Below are positions 21,601-31,271 of a stretch of 64,000 nucleotides of DNA, in pieces; position 1 is the stretch's first letter, and each line of letters opens with the position of its first letter. Where the stretch lies: positions 4,739,051-4,803,050 of the forward strand of contig CM034391.1 of NCBI GenBank assembly GCA_019925095.2, in the 5' to 3' direction. The notes under the pieces are model-generated. The model did not search any database, was not told the origin of the DNA, and was given only the letters and a program-made list of their open reading frames with translations. The DNA comes from Dendrolimus kikuchii (lineage: Eukaryota; Arthropoda; Insecta; Lepidoptera; Lasiocampidae). Made by a program: the position numbers and the translations under genes.

Positions 21601-21750
21601 ACGTAGATGTGGGGCTTAATGCCTTATTTGAGTCGTGACATTGTTAGTGATGTTAAACATTGACAGATAACTCATGTATATACACTTATGTAGCTAACCG
21701 TTAACGAGGTATTTTTTAACGCTGTATGTTGCATTTGGTCACAGTCACTA
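21601..21750. repeat. Unassigned paired segment Z1
   Basis: This stretch (GGCTTAATGCCTTATTTG through TGCATTTGGTCAC) resembles 63755-63930 in order and spacing, with about 30 percent divergence by eye. The similarity also covers bases just before the E2 insertion, so E2 landed inside it. The nature of Z is unknown. Confidence 0.4.
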
Positions 21751-22377
21751 AATCATGTGGAAAAGGGGCTTAAGAAAACCTGATATCAATCCTTTATCAA
21801 GCTTTTTATTCCAAGTGAAAAATAAAATAAATATTTCTAAATTTAAAGGATCAGTCCATAAAAAGTAGGTCTTGTAAAAGGTTCTACGCTAACAATACTT
21901 GAAGCACTAATACTTGCTTAAAACATTTGAGTAGGTAGGTATTACGTAAAACAAAAGTAAGCAACCGTGACCATCGTACGCGCATTCTAAAATGACTTGT
22001 GTTGTTCAGTTGTTCTAGTTTATTTTTGTATGTAAATATGGAATGATAAGGTGCGTCCCACATTTTCATACGTTGCCACCTGTTGAAACAAATGTACCAA
22101 ACGGTTATTATACCGTAAATTTAAAAGTGGCGATAAAATTGTTTTGAACGAATTTTAACGAAGTATTCACTACATAAAGTAGTACAGTAGATTATTTCTT
22201 GTTAGTTTTAGGCTTGGCTTGGGTATTTATTGTTCTGTGTTCTGGTCTAGTTTTAAAACAAAAGCGAAGCGAATATGCTCAATAATTACCCGTCGTACTC
22301 AGAGAGCTTAAATAATCGTTAACTTAAAGTATAATTAAAAATTAATATCCTATGTTAATATATATATATATATATAT
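21751..22377. other. No feature seen
   Basis: No ORF or family recognised; ends in a short TA run. Confidence 0.35.
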
Positions 22378-22502
22378 CGGGTGATCAGAAGGCTGGTGCT
22401 TACCTCGAGCAACGGATCAGTATGGCGATCCAGCGAGGAAACGTTGCCAGCCTTCTGTGCTCCTTAACCATAGAAGACGGTGATCTAGGCTTAGTATTCT
22501 AC
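22378..22502 (+). pseudogene. REL-H end, copy 3
   Basis: Encodes DQKAGAYLEQRISMAIQRGN, the ASLL segment and a 23-residue end closing with GLVFYI and a stop. It begins within ten bases of the 5' base of the AGAAGGCTGG / CCAGCCTTCT inverted repeat. A SINE-A on the minus strand follows directly. Confidence 0.65.
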
Positions 22503-22746
22503 ATATAGACATTTGCCACACCAAAGGTGCTACACATGCGCTGCTGCTCTCTTAAGGGTGACTGGAACCTGATCACAAATGCCGGAACACAACTTATGGT
22601 TGTTATGGCGACATACTTTAGACTAGGAGTGGTAGCCATCCAGTCGGGCAAATGCCCTACCACTTGGCTGTGTTGTTTTGTCGCCTGTTACGACAGGCCG
22701 CCCGTCCGCAGGAAAATTGTATTCTTTCTCTGTTCCTGCATGGATA
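22503..22746 (-). mobile_element. SINE-A copy lacking its tail
   Basis: From TAGACATTTGCCACACC to TTCCTGCATGGATAA. The terminal 60 bp of the family are missing. Confidence 0.7.
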
Positions 22747-22791
22747 ATGTAGTAATATAATTAATAATATGTGTAGAATACAATATTACAA

Positions 22792-22972
22792 CTGACGTCG
22801 TCCAATAGAGTTCTTGTGAAAACTCGGAAAGGCCACATTTGACTATACAGTTCACATTTCTCACAAAAACAACTATTGTTCATCTTATAGTAAATTTACA
22901 CATTTTTAGAAAATAAATCTGCACAGCACAACGTACCCTTTCACTTCCCTCCAAAAAACTCCATAGATATAG
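22792..22972 (-). mobile_element. Retroposon G, 5' part (copy 1)
   Basis: Minus-strand G sequence from the GTTCTTGTGA block to CTTCCCTCCAAAAAACTCC. The 5' GGCGGGAA motif is mutated. An internal deletion removes the TAATTACTACTCAAAAACTA block. Confidence 0.6.
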
Positions 22973-23117
22973 ATGTATTAGGTATCGTTATACAGGTTTT
23001 AAACAGTTAATATGATATTTCTTATTGCTTTGGGGTTTCGTAGGCATTTTGGCAAAACTAAAATCCTTGTAAACCCTCATGGTGGTCCGTCCTGTCTTTT
23101 CCTTTACTTTATGTATA

Positions 23118-24437
23118 TATTAGGTTGGGGAAAAAGTTTCTTCGCCTTTTATATAAAAATTCAAAAGTTTTTTATATAGTTTTTTTATAACGTTTATTTA
23201 CATTTGACTAAAGTATGTAGGTGCCATTTTGTTGGATAACTTTTTTCCGTCTTGTAGGTAGGGACGTGATCCCATTGCTATAAAAATTTTGGGGCTTCTG
23301 ATCAAAAAACTGCGACAAGTGGTTTTCGCAGTCCTCTCGTGATGTTAACCTGACACTGCCTAAGGAATTCTGCAGAAACCGAAATAGGTGAAAATCTGAA
23401 AGTGCAAGGTCAAGACTATACGGCAGATGCATTAACACCTCCCAGCCAAACTCCCATAATTTTTGCTGAGTGGCTAAAGATGTGTGAAGTCTAGCGTTAT
23501 CATGGTGAAAAACCACACCCCTTTTGTTGATTAATTCCGGCCGCTTTCTCTCAACTTTTTGCTTTAATCTCATCAGTTGTTCGCAGTACAGTTCAGAATC
23601 GATGGTCCTGCCTGAAGGTAACAGCTCATAATGAATGATGCCCTTCCAATCCCACCATACACACAGCATCACCTTGTTGCGAGTCAACCCGGGTTTTGCC
23701 ACAGTTTGTGAAGCCTGACCGGCCTTTGACCACGATCTTTTTCGCACGTTCTTGTCGTACCTACGTGATTCACTTTTCATCACCAGTTATCAGCTTCTTC
23801 AAAAATGGTTCGGTTTCATTACGTCTTAATAAAGAATCACAAATGAGTACACGGTTCATTAGGTTTCTTTCAGTGAGCTCATGAGGCACCCAAATATCGA
23901 GCTTTTTTGTGTACCCAGCTTTTTTCAAATACGCCAAAACCGTTTTGTGGTCAATTCCCAGTTCTCCAGCTACATCGTAACTACTAATATGCCCATCTTG
24001 CTCCACTTTTTCAAAAATGGCATCAATTTTGTCCGTAACAGGGCGACCAGAGCGACGTGCATCTTTGATATCAAAATTTCCGGATTGAAAACGCTTAAAC
24101 CAAATTTGTGCTACTCTCACAGATACTGCATTAGGTCCATAAACATCACAATTTTTTTTCGCGGCTTGTGTTGTATTTTTACCTTTTTTGTAGTAAAATT
24201 TTAAAATGTATCGAATTTCTTCATTACTTTCACTCATTTTAACAATAAGAAAAACAAATAAAAATCACACATTTTCCTAATTTGAATTTGGAACCCCAAG
24301 TGAAAAAAACCCCATTCTTTAAAATTAAAACTTTTAAATGATACCAAAACCAGCCAGATACAAATGGTATAGCCAAAGAGATATTATTACAAGTTCATAC
24401 ATAATATGTGTGAAAAGACTTTTTCCCCAACCTATTA
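23118..24437 (-). mobile_element. mariner transposon (1316 bp) with TA target duplication
   Basis: The terminal inverted repeats start TTAGGTTGGGGAAAAAGT at 23120 and end with the matching AAAAAGT-type complement and CCCCAACCTAT at 24435. TA dinucleotides flank both ends. Length, ends and the encoded DD34D transposase fit the Tc1/mariner superfamily, mariner family. The subfamily was not assigned. Confidence 0.9.
23208..24237 (-). pseudogene. mariner transposase, inactivated
   Basis: The N-terminal part (24237 to 23770) starts MSESNEEIRYIL. It has a helix-turn-helix with KRFQSGNFDIKD and RSGRP, a second DNA-binding region with HKTVLAYL, WVPHEL, and the first catalytic Asp in TGDEK. There the frame breaks: the Trp codon expected after TGDEK is TGA, and four extra bases follow within ten codons. 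The rest (to 23208) is open and has RKRSWSK, WWDWKGIIHYELL, the second Asp in HHDNAR and the third in SDFHLF, 34 residues apart. The usual YSPDLAPSD is YSLDLALSD. The stop, the frameshift and the Pro-to-Leu changes make it non-functional. Confidence 0.9.
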
Positions 24438-24540
24438 TATATCACAGGCCTTTTTACCAAAAATTACTAAGTGTATATATGAAAATTGGTAGGAAGATGT
24501 ATTTCATAAACTGCTACTCTATGATGTAAACATAGATTTT

Positions 24541-24760
24541 ACCCTATGGAGTAGAAAATTAAAAAAACCCCAGGTGATTAGACTTAAAAAATAATAGTTA
24601 AAAAAAACTATTATTTTTTTTTCATTTTTTAGTTGAATTTTCTAAAAAAAGCGTACTTTTTATTTTTTTTAAACTATTATTTATTTTTCATTTTTTAGTT
24701 TAATTTTCTATAAAAGCGTATTTTTTAGTTTTTTTAACTATTTTTTTTAAAGGTTTTTAA
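24541..24760. repeat. AT-rich tandem repeat
   Basis: Units of about 65-70 bp carrying AACTATTATTT, CATTTTTTAGTT, AATTTTCTA and AAAAGCGTA repeat two to three times, preceded by an inverted ATAATAGTT / AACTATTAT pair. Confidence 0.6.
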
Positions 24761-24761
24761 A

Positions 24762-25045
24762 TACAAGTTTTTGAGATCATGTAGCAGCAGAGTGCTAGCC
24801 AAGACAAGTAAAACGAGCCCAAACACGACGGGTCTATCTTGTTTAGTACAGGAGTTCCTATGGCCACCTTCCGACTCCATCATCAGATCAGCTCCTTGGT
24901 ACCATATTATTGCATTGTCACGCGATATACACACACGTGTAAAATTTCAGCTCAATCGGAAACCGGGAAGTCGATCAAATTTAACTTGAAAGATTCCGTT
25001 ACATACATGCTAACATACGTATGACGTTAATAAAAAGCGTATAAA
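24762..25045. repeat. Interspersed repeat X
   Basis: Contains ACTCCATCATCAGATCAGC, TGCATTGTCACGCG and AAAATTTCAGCTCAATCGGA, blocks I associate with a very common lepidopteran repeat. No second copy lies in the window, so its limits are uncertain. Confidence 0.35.
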
Positions 25046-25376
25046 AATATATTAATATGAACAAAATTCATTGAATTGAACTTGAAATATGGGTATTTTC
25101 GATTTTATACATTTTTCTTTCAAACAGGGATCATTTGTCACTTGTAAAGAACCCTTAATTGCGTAGACTAACACGCACTTGGCCGATTTTTTAAGTCCTT
25201 ATATGAATGTAATGTAGTACAGCTTGCTCGATGTGTTATTCCGTGAAAGCGGCGCCTGCGCACCTCGAGGCTCTTTTTGACGGTGAAATCGCGTGACGTT
25301 TCTAATCTGCATGAGCTAGAAAGAAATCGTAAAAATTTTCAAGTATATTAAAGCCGACTGTACAAAGTATGTATAA
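25046..25376. other. No feature seen
   Basis: No ORF or repeat recognised. Confidence 0.35.
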
Positions 25377-25685
25377 TTTTTTTATTGCGTGAGTTCAGCA
25401 GACAGACGGCCCACTTGATAGAAAGCGGTTACCATCGCCTATGAACATTTGCAACATCAAAGGTGCTACAAATGCGCTGCTGCTCTTCTTATGGAGGACT
25501 GGAACCTGGTCACTAATTCCGGAACACAACCCAAGGTTGTTATGGCGGCATACTCTAAACCAGGGGTGGTAGCCATCCAGTCGGGAAAAAACCCTACCAC
25601 CCGGCTGTGGGTTGTTTTGTCGCCTCTCACGACAGGCCGCCCGGCCGCAGAAAATTGTATTCTTTCTACGTTCCTGCACGGATAA
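25377..25685 (-). mobile_element. SINE-A copy, full length
   Basis: From the poly(T) side (TTTTTTTATTGCGTGAGTTC) to TTCCTGCACGGATAA; only scattered differences from other copies. Confidence 0.8.
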
Positions 25686-26095
25686 ACACATGGCTTAACA
25701 ACACAATTACTTGTATTCGTATGTTCGGTAATAAAATCAGTGTCATTACAGCGCTCGTTGGGTTTGGTATTTCTTACATTTTACCCTTCCCTCTTAAACT
25801 AAAACTGTAAACACATTACTTTTTAAGCCTTCGAGAACGTAAACTCTTACACCGACTTTTAATTATCTAGGCTAGTATTAAACTATATTGCTAGAAAATT
25901 TGCTTTGCATACAGCTTCGGTCGCGTAAACTTCCTTCTGATTAGCATCTAGCTTTATATGGAATATATAGCACACATATTATATTAAATTTTATAATAAC
26001 CGGCTAAGATAGAGAAAATGCTCGAGTGACATTTATGAGTATTTATTATATCATTAACCTAATTGTTCAAAAATGGATGTGGGATTTTATATCTT
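25686..26095. other. No feature seen
   Basis: No content recognised. Confidence 0.35.
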
Positions 26096-26300
26096 AACTA
26101 ATATTATAAATGCGAATGTTTGTTTGTCGTCCCTTAACTACGCAGCAGTTCGTCTCAAAATTTTGCATGTACGTTGTCAGGGATAAATAGAAAAGGACGT
26201 TAAATTTAAAAGTACAGTTATATTCATCTCGACGAAGTACTGAGGGGTAATAATATAGGCGAAATATGGCGCCCCGGTCGCGTTTAATTGCGCCACCGGT
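26096..26300 (+). repeat. Interspersed repeat M
   Basis: Starts ACTAATATTATAAATGCGAA and carries a decayed TTTGTTTGTCG segment, like the heads of the M copies at 53765 and 58312. Class unknown. Confidence 0.4.
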
Positions 26301-26404
26301 TATTGGGTATTTTTTTATATTTTTTTGCAATTAAAAGGAAAAATTATTTATAAAGGTAAGTTTTATATCAAACGATTTTTGTGTTATATCTTTTCAATAT
26401 AATT

Positions 26405-26564
26405 AAAAAGTTATACCAAATTAAAAATAAATTTTTGAACCCGAAATACCCGGGGACCGAAAACACGCCGAGCGCGTGTGTGACGTCACTATGCTAGATT
26501 TTGGAGCACATGTAGCGGGTACTTCGAGTTCCGAAATTTATTTTTTAATTTGATATAACTTTTT
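26405..26564. mobile_element. Foldback MITE, 160 bp
   Basis: Arms of about 48 bp (from AAAAAGTTATACCAAATTAA on the left and its near-complement ending at 26564) enclose a GC-richer centre with CACGCCGAGCGCGTGTGTGAC. Non-coding, single copy here. Confidence 0.55.
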
Positions 26565-26609
26565 AGTCTGTTATAAAACTTATGTAGGTATTTCTTTATC
26601 ATTCCTCTT

Positions 26610-26790
26610 ATTAAAAAAAATTGATTCAAATACCCAAGTCACTAACAAATACATCGACATACCCCTCAATTATCCCCTGGGATCGGCCCCAGAGTAGTCC
26701 GTTGTATATTACCCATAACACAAGCGTAACTTGCTTAATTTGGGGATATACAATATGTGTGTCTGTCTGCCGATTATTATTATTTATTTA
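26610..26790 (+). mobile_element. SINE-L 3' half
   Basis: CTGGGATCGGCCCCAGAG, TTGTATATTACCCATAACAC and GTCTGTCTGCCGATTATTATT match the tail half of SINE-L (see 59655). The tRNA-like head is absent. The tail is (ATT)n. Confidence 0.65.
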
Positions 26791-26815
26791 TTTATTATAT
26801 TATAATTATATATTT

Positions 26816-26856
26816 TGGCTTTTGGTAAAAAATATTCTAATTTCTTACCAAAAGCC
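26816..26856. repeat. Short hairpin
   Basis: GGCTTTTGGTAA and TTACCAAAAGCC are inverted around a 17-nt AT-rich loop. Confidence 0.5.
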
Positions 26857-27108
26857 GTATTTTAGTACGGTTACGTTTTTAATTCATTCAGAAATTATAA
26901 AAATAAACAATGTCGCGAGTAACAGCTAGTATTATATAATATTCTAATAAGGAAATAATAAGATAACGTAATTAGAATGGTGAAAGTGTATGACAGCAAC
27001 TTGGATATTTATTGAAAGTTATGTACCTAGATACTTAATGAGATGGAGGGTGTACTCAAATTGGTGAGAGCTTTTGAGTGCACTTAAGATTCAATGATTT
27101 GAACAACA

Positions 27109-27283
27109 CACGTGATTGGTTGGCCAATCAGATTTCGCAAAGCAAGTCGCAGTTCAATTTGCCACAATAGCAGACAAGGACTTCACCAAGTAATTCACTA
27201 CTATTAGTACAATTTGCCACAATGGCAGGCAAAGGAACTCCAAAGTTCATAAAGCCTCGACTGATGTATAGCTCAGCTGAAAT
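27109..27283 (+). CDS. Possible promoter and first coding exon (partial gene, unidentified)
   Basis: An ATG at 27222 in a good context (CCACAATGG) opens a frame of 20 codons starting MAGKGTPKFIKPRLMYSSAE. It runs to 27283, where GTAAGTC forms a near-consensus donor in phase 2. Upstream are a CACGTG E-box (27109-27114) and two CCAAT boxes in inverted order (27114-27129). CAATTTGCCACAAT occurs at 27155 and again over the start at 27210, so the start region is partly duplicated, the first copy having ATA in place of ATG. No TATA box is seen. A SINE-A tail begins 8 bp after the donor. The protein is not recognised and no second exon was found; it may be chance. Confidence 0.3.
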
Positions 27284-27290
27284 GTAAGTC

Positions 27291-27355
27291 TTTTTTTTAT
27301 TGCATGAAAACAGCAGACAGACTACGGCCTAGCGGATGGAAAGCGGTCACCATCA
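27291..27355 (-). mobile_element. SINE-A tail fragment
   Basis: TTTTTTTTATTGCATG, CAGCAGACAGAC and GGATGGAAAGCGGTCACCAT match the tail of SINE-A only. Confidence 0.6.
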
Positions 27356-27387
27356 TCGCGTCTTTGAGTGACGCCAATCAATGAAGT

Positions 27388-27535
27388 TTTTGTGACAACT
27401 CGAAAGGCTACAATTGACTACATAGTTCATGTTTCTTACAGAAACATAATTACTACTCAAAAACCATCAATATCCGAGAACTATTATTTTAAAGTAATCC
27501 ATTTTTAGAAAATAAAACTCCCTTCGCGAAGCCAT
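27388..27535 (-). mobile_element. Retroposon G fragment (copy 2)
   Basis: Middle part of G from the GTGACAACTCGAAAGGC block to GAAAATAAAACT, diverged, with neither end preserved. Confidence 0.55.
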
Positions 27536-27734
27536 ATTATTCGTCTTCTTTAATACAAACTTTGTCATCTTCTTCTTTTAAATCTCTCTCTGCACAATTT
27601 TTGTGTCTATCCAGTGTCGAGTAAACATGATATTAATAATTTAGAATATTCGTTAAGTCATAACGTTATAGAAATTTCAGACGGTTCGCTGTGCGGGCTC
27701 GATGGTTGTGATACCAGGCTCTCACAGAATATTG

Positions 27735-27995
27735 ACGTCAAATGGTTAGCCTTCAATTAATGGTGTTTCGCATGGTGAGTGAGGGTTCCAGTGACCTACT
27801 TTCCCTTCCGCTCTATCCTATCCCTTTAACGCATCCCACTTATACTATCCACTCTATCGCATTCTGCTGGCAGCGCATTGGCATCGCCTCTGAAGCCCAA
27901 TTCTGCTATTACTATCTCATCAAAATCACCGGACACTATCGTCTCAAACGGAGGTTTGCCTGATTTCGGTATTTTGCTAATTCTAATGGCACGCC
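27735..27995 (-). repeat. Interspersed repeat D with a coding-like peptide (copy 1)
   Basis: On the minus strand one frame reads KIPKSGKPPFETIVSGDF then DEI and AELG, and the same peptide pattern recurs at 29610-29690 (minus) and 52719-52800 (plus, MSKIPKSIRR and FEEIIAELGPR). Conservation at protein level suggests the end of a transposon protein or a gene-derived repeat. The family is not identified. Confidence 0.4.
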
Positions 27996-28109
27996 ACTTT
28001 ATCTTTATAAGCGAAAACTCGCGTAATAGATGTTTATATTTTTGGTAGTTTTTCCAATATTCATTTTAGCTAATGCCATTTCTCTACTACCAATTGTTTT
28101 CTACTAGAC

Positions 28110-28277
28110 TGCTAGATTTGTTGCTTGGGAGTTTCTTGCCGCTTCTTCTCCTTAACAGCAATAACACGTTTCTAAGCGGTGTACAATAGAATAGGAAGCA
28201 AATTTAAATTTTAACTTATATGTATGACCTTCAAAAACAGTTCTCCAGTGGAATTTATTTTAAATTTGAATTTGAAC
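28110..28277 (+). mobile_element. LINE 3' UTR, family Y (copy 1)
   Basis: TTTCTTGCCGCTTCTTCTCC, AAGCGGTGTACAATAGAATA and an ending in AATTTATTTTAAATTTGAATT match the pieces at 60168 and 60352. This resembles the tails of lepidopteran LINEs that end in TTTGAATAAA-type repeats. Confidence 0.5.
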
Positions 28278-28469
28278 TATTATTCTGCCGTAACAATATC
28301 GAGAAGATATTGTAGATTTAGTACAATACGAATTTTTAACACTATCGCAATGGAATCGTACTTTGGAGATTTTAAAATAGTAGAATTGGGCCCTAGGTGT
28401 TGCAAATGTCTATAAGGTACCGCTACCACTTTCCATAAAGTAAGGCTGTCTGTTTATTTCCCGGCTTCA
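28278..28469. other. Fragments of repeat D and a SINE-A-like tail
   Basis: GAATTGGGCCCTAGG near 28385 belongs to repeat D, and GTTGCAAATGTCTATAAGG plus CACTTTCCAT to the common SINE-A/LINE-T tail. Both are short and decayed. Confidence 0.35.
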
Positions 28470-28735
28470 GGCTATAAAAAAAGGCGTGGTAACTTAATAG
28501 GAAACTTCGTGGTTCGGATCCTGGCCGGAAAAGCATGCACCGTTGAGGCAGTTTTCTGACCTAACGTGTATATTGTTAGACGGTGAAGGAAAACATCTGG
28601 TAGAAACCTGCCTACGGAGATGACAAATGTGTGAAACCTACCTTGGGTACGCGTGGCGGCTATACACCGTCCATTCCCCTAGAAATAGAGGAGCCTGAGC
28701 CCAGCAGTGGGGAATTTTTAGGCTAACATGCAACA
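28470..28735 (+). mobile_element. SINE-B copy
   Basis: From AAGGCGTGGTAACTTAATAGG through the GGTTCGGATCC B-box region to GCCTGAGCCCAGCAGTGGGG. A deletion removes part of the linker after the B box. Confidence 0.7.
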
Positions 28736-28800
28736 TATATATAAGTGTGTGTTTGTCTGCCGATTATTTATTTAATATTTTATTATGTTTTTATAATCAA
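28736..28800 (+). mobile_element. SINE-L tail remnant
   Basis: GTGTGTGTTTGTCTGCCGATT followed by an ATTT-rich stretch matches the last 30 bp of SINE-L. Confidence 0.45.
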
Positions 28801-29069
28801 ACACAATTTCTTTTGTTGCAGGTAACATTAACCTCAAGTTTACACTTCTTAAATCCTTAAGGTGAGATGAATAAAGTAGCTAAAATGAAACTTAAACTTG
28901 GCATATATTTTACCAAGTATTGTATACGATAATTATGAGCCCAGTTCAGAGGGCCTAAAGCAACCGCCTTTGGGGAAACGCTTAGTAAAATTGACACATT
29001 TCTAGATATGCTAGTAGTTGTAAAACAGCATAAAGTTCCTCTTTACTTTGATACTAGTCCTGTTCGTCA

Positions 29070-29690
29070 TAGGAATCTGCGAATGCCATGCCATCAGGGG
29101 GCACAATTCTGCTTTTATTACATACATACATACATACATACATAACTTCACGCCAGTTCCCTTGCGGGGTAGGCACGAACAACAGAGCGCCATTTAGGCC
29201 CATTCTTACACACCTCACTTGCTTCTTTGACATTCATAACTCTTGTCATGCACACTCGTCTGTTCTTAAGGCTCCTGACATCACCCTCCGCTAGTACACG
29301 ATCAATTTGATCATGGAAGGTGTGTCGTGGCCTTCCACGACTTCTGCATCCATCCACTTTTGCATTGTATATCTGTTTAGTCATTCTTTCATCATGCATT
29401 CTTTCCACATGCCCGAACCACCGGAGCATTCCTTTCCTTACCTTCACCCCGACACTCTCTTTCAGACCAACTCTCTTTCTTACTTCGGTATTACGAACGC
29501 GGTCCGCGAGCGTCACTCCGCAGATTTTGCGCAGTGCTCGCATCTCAACCGCGTTTACTCTACTTTCATGCTCTCTCTTCCATACCCAACTCGGCAACTG
29601 CTTTTATTATCTCGTTAAAATCGCCGGACACTATCGTTTCAAGGGTAGGTTTGCCTGATTTCGGTATTCTGTAATTCCAATTCCAAGTCT
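29070..29690 (-). repeat. Repeat D (copy 2), interrupted by RTE-C
   Basis: The D sequence is found on both sides of the RTE-C insertion: 29070-29120 (GAATGCCATGCCATC, CACAATTCTGC) and 29598-29690 (ATCGCCGGACACTATCGTTTC, GGTTTGCCTGATTTCGG). The minus-strand peptide RIPKSGKPTLETIVSGDF is readable. Confidence 0.5.
29109..29609 (-). mobile_element. RTE-C LINE end, copy 3, with 12-bp TSD
   Basis: CTGCTTTTATTA at 29109-29120 and 29598-29609 flanks the insert. It has a (CATA)n tail at its left and encodes on the minus strand the segment from WVWKREHESRVNAVEMRAL through RWFGHVERM to YPARELA and stop. This is the C-terminal part of an RTE-like reverse transcriptase ORF. It is open but 5'-truncated, and no reverse transcriptase core remains. 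Confidence 0.85.
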
Positions 29691-30743
29691 TTATAAATCT
29701 ATAAATATTTATAAAATTCAACTATTGTTAACTTTTAAAGAGAAATATTATTTTTCTAGAATATTCTAGAATGTTTCTCTTTGATGTTGCAAATGTTCAT
29801 AGACGACGGTGACCGCCATCCATCAATTAGGTGGGCCGTCAGCCTGATTGAGTATTCCAGCAATATTTTTTACTAAACTGCACCGCAATATTTAACCTCA
29901 TGGAATGCGGCTTTTTGACACGTCACAATTTTGTTACCTAAATCATCGAAATAACTATAATATAATTTTACAACGATAATTATATATGTTAATTTTGGTA
30001 TAGTGGTATTTTACATTAAATTTGTAAACGCGACTCAGCTATAAATGCATCAAAAACACTCACATTTATGTAAAATAAACAAATTAATTTTGAGGTTAGG
30101 GGATTTCAACTTTGCCGCCAATATTTCGCGCCATTTCACAAAATTGTTTAGATTCCACTTACAAATCCACTTGAGAATCACTTACAGATTGTCACATACG
30201 CATTCAAGCACTTTTCACTTTTTTTTAAAATTATTATTAACATCTCTACGGACTCGAGTTCCGTACCCTTTTTTACTACTTAATTTCTATGATAAATTTT
30301 AGAGTCCATACGCGCTTATTGTTTATTTTTGTTACTGTGTGTGACATTAATTTAGTAATTTTTATGTTGTGGTATACCTTAAGAATAACTTATTATATTA
30401 ATTTCTTCTAATTTTAATACTAAACTTATACTAGTGTAGAGTGCATCTGTTACATGCTCGTGTTGTGAGGAAGTGCATGTGCAGTGTTGGCCTTATATCT
30501 ATACTTATATATAGTCCTATCTAGTGCCATGTGTGTTATATTATTATATTATAACATAAGTTATCACTTTAAAATACCTAAATAAATATCTAGACATTTT
30601 TGTCACAAAACAAACGAATAATGGCGGACAATGCGAAACATTTCTTTTTTGTTGTAAAATGTTGCCATTCAATTGCTCAAATTCAGTGTTCAAAGTTGTT
30701 AAAAATCTATTCTCTATTGCTTAATCTATAATGTAGTGCAGTT
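29691..30743. other. No gene seen; SINE-A-like tail at 29783-29850
   Basis: A tail remnant (GTTGCAAATGTTCATAGACG, CATCAATTAGGTGGGCCG) is the only recognised element. The remaining sequence is AT-rich. Confidence 0.35.
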
Positions 30744-31089
30744 CTTTATAGTTAAGGAATTTTTGGCGGGAACTGAAAGGAGATCTTGTGCTGTGCAGTT
30801 TTATTTTTCAAAAATGTGTAATATTACTCTAAAATGAACAATAGTTGTGGGATATTGATAGTTTTTGAGTAGTAATTATGTGTTTTGTGAGAAATGTGAA
30901 CTGTATAGTCAAATGTGGCTTTTTGAGATGTCACAAGAACTCCGTTGAATGGCACCAGCTGATAACCTACAGTTCAGCTGTGCTACACATAGGCTTATGA
31001 AAATGAAGAAACTATATTGTAAACTAAGATCTGGCTTAAAGGCCTAGCTGCCAAGCTATAAACCTAAATAATAATAACTTTATAGTTAA
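30744..31089 (+). mobile_element. Retroposon G, full-length sense copy (copy 3), 12-bp TSD
   Basis: CTTTATAGTTAA at 30744-30755 and 31078-31089 bounds a 322-bp insert. The sense strand starts GGAATTTTTGGCGGGAACTG, runs through the GTAGTAATTATGTGTTTTG and TCACAAGAACTCCGTTGAAT blocks, and ends with GGCTTAAAGGCCTAGCTGCC, CAAGCTATAAAC and an AATAA-rich tail. There is no ORF and no tRNA, 5S or 7SL-like promoter box. The start TTTTGGCGGGAAC contains an E2F-type site. Confidence 0.8.
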
Positions 31090-31271
31090 AAGCGACACCA
31101 AGCGTAGAAAATCGATAACAACGTTCAGTATTGTTGTCATATGCTACAGTCATGTACGGAGCACCTCATCATAGACAGTAAAACAGCGATTTCATCTTGG
31201 ATTTTCGTGTTCATTTAATTTTCATTTCGATCTTGTAGGGCTAAGAAGATATAAATGTATGCTGCGGGCAA
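31090..31271. other. No feature seen
   Basis: Short unassigned stretch. Confidence 0.3.
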
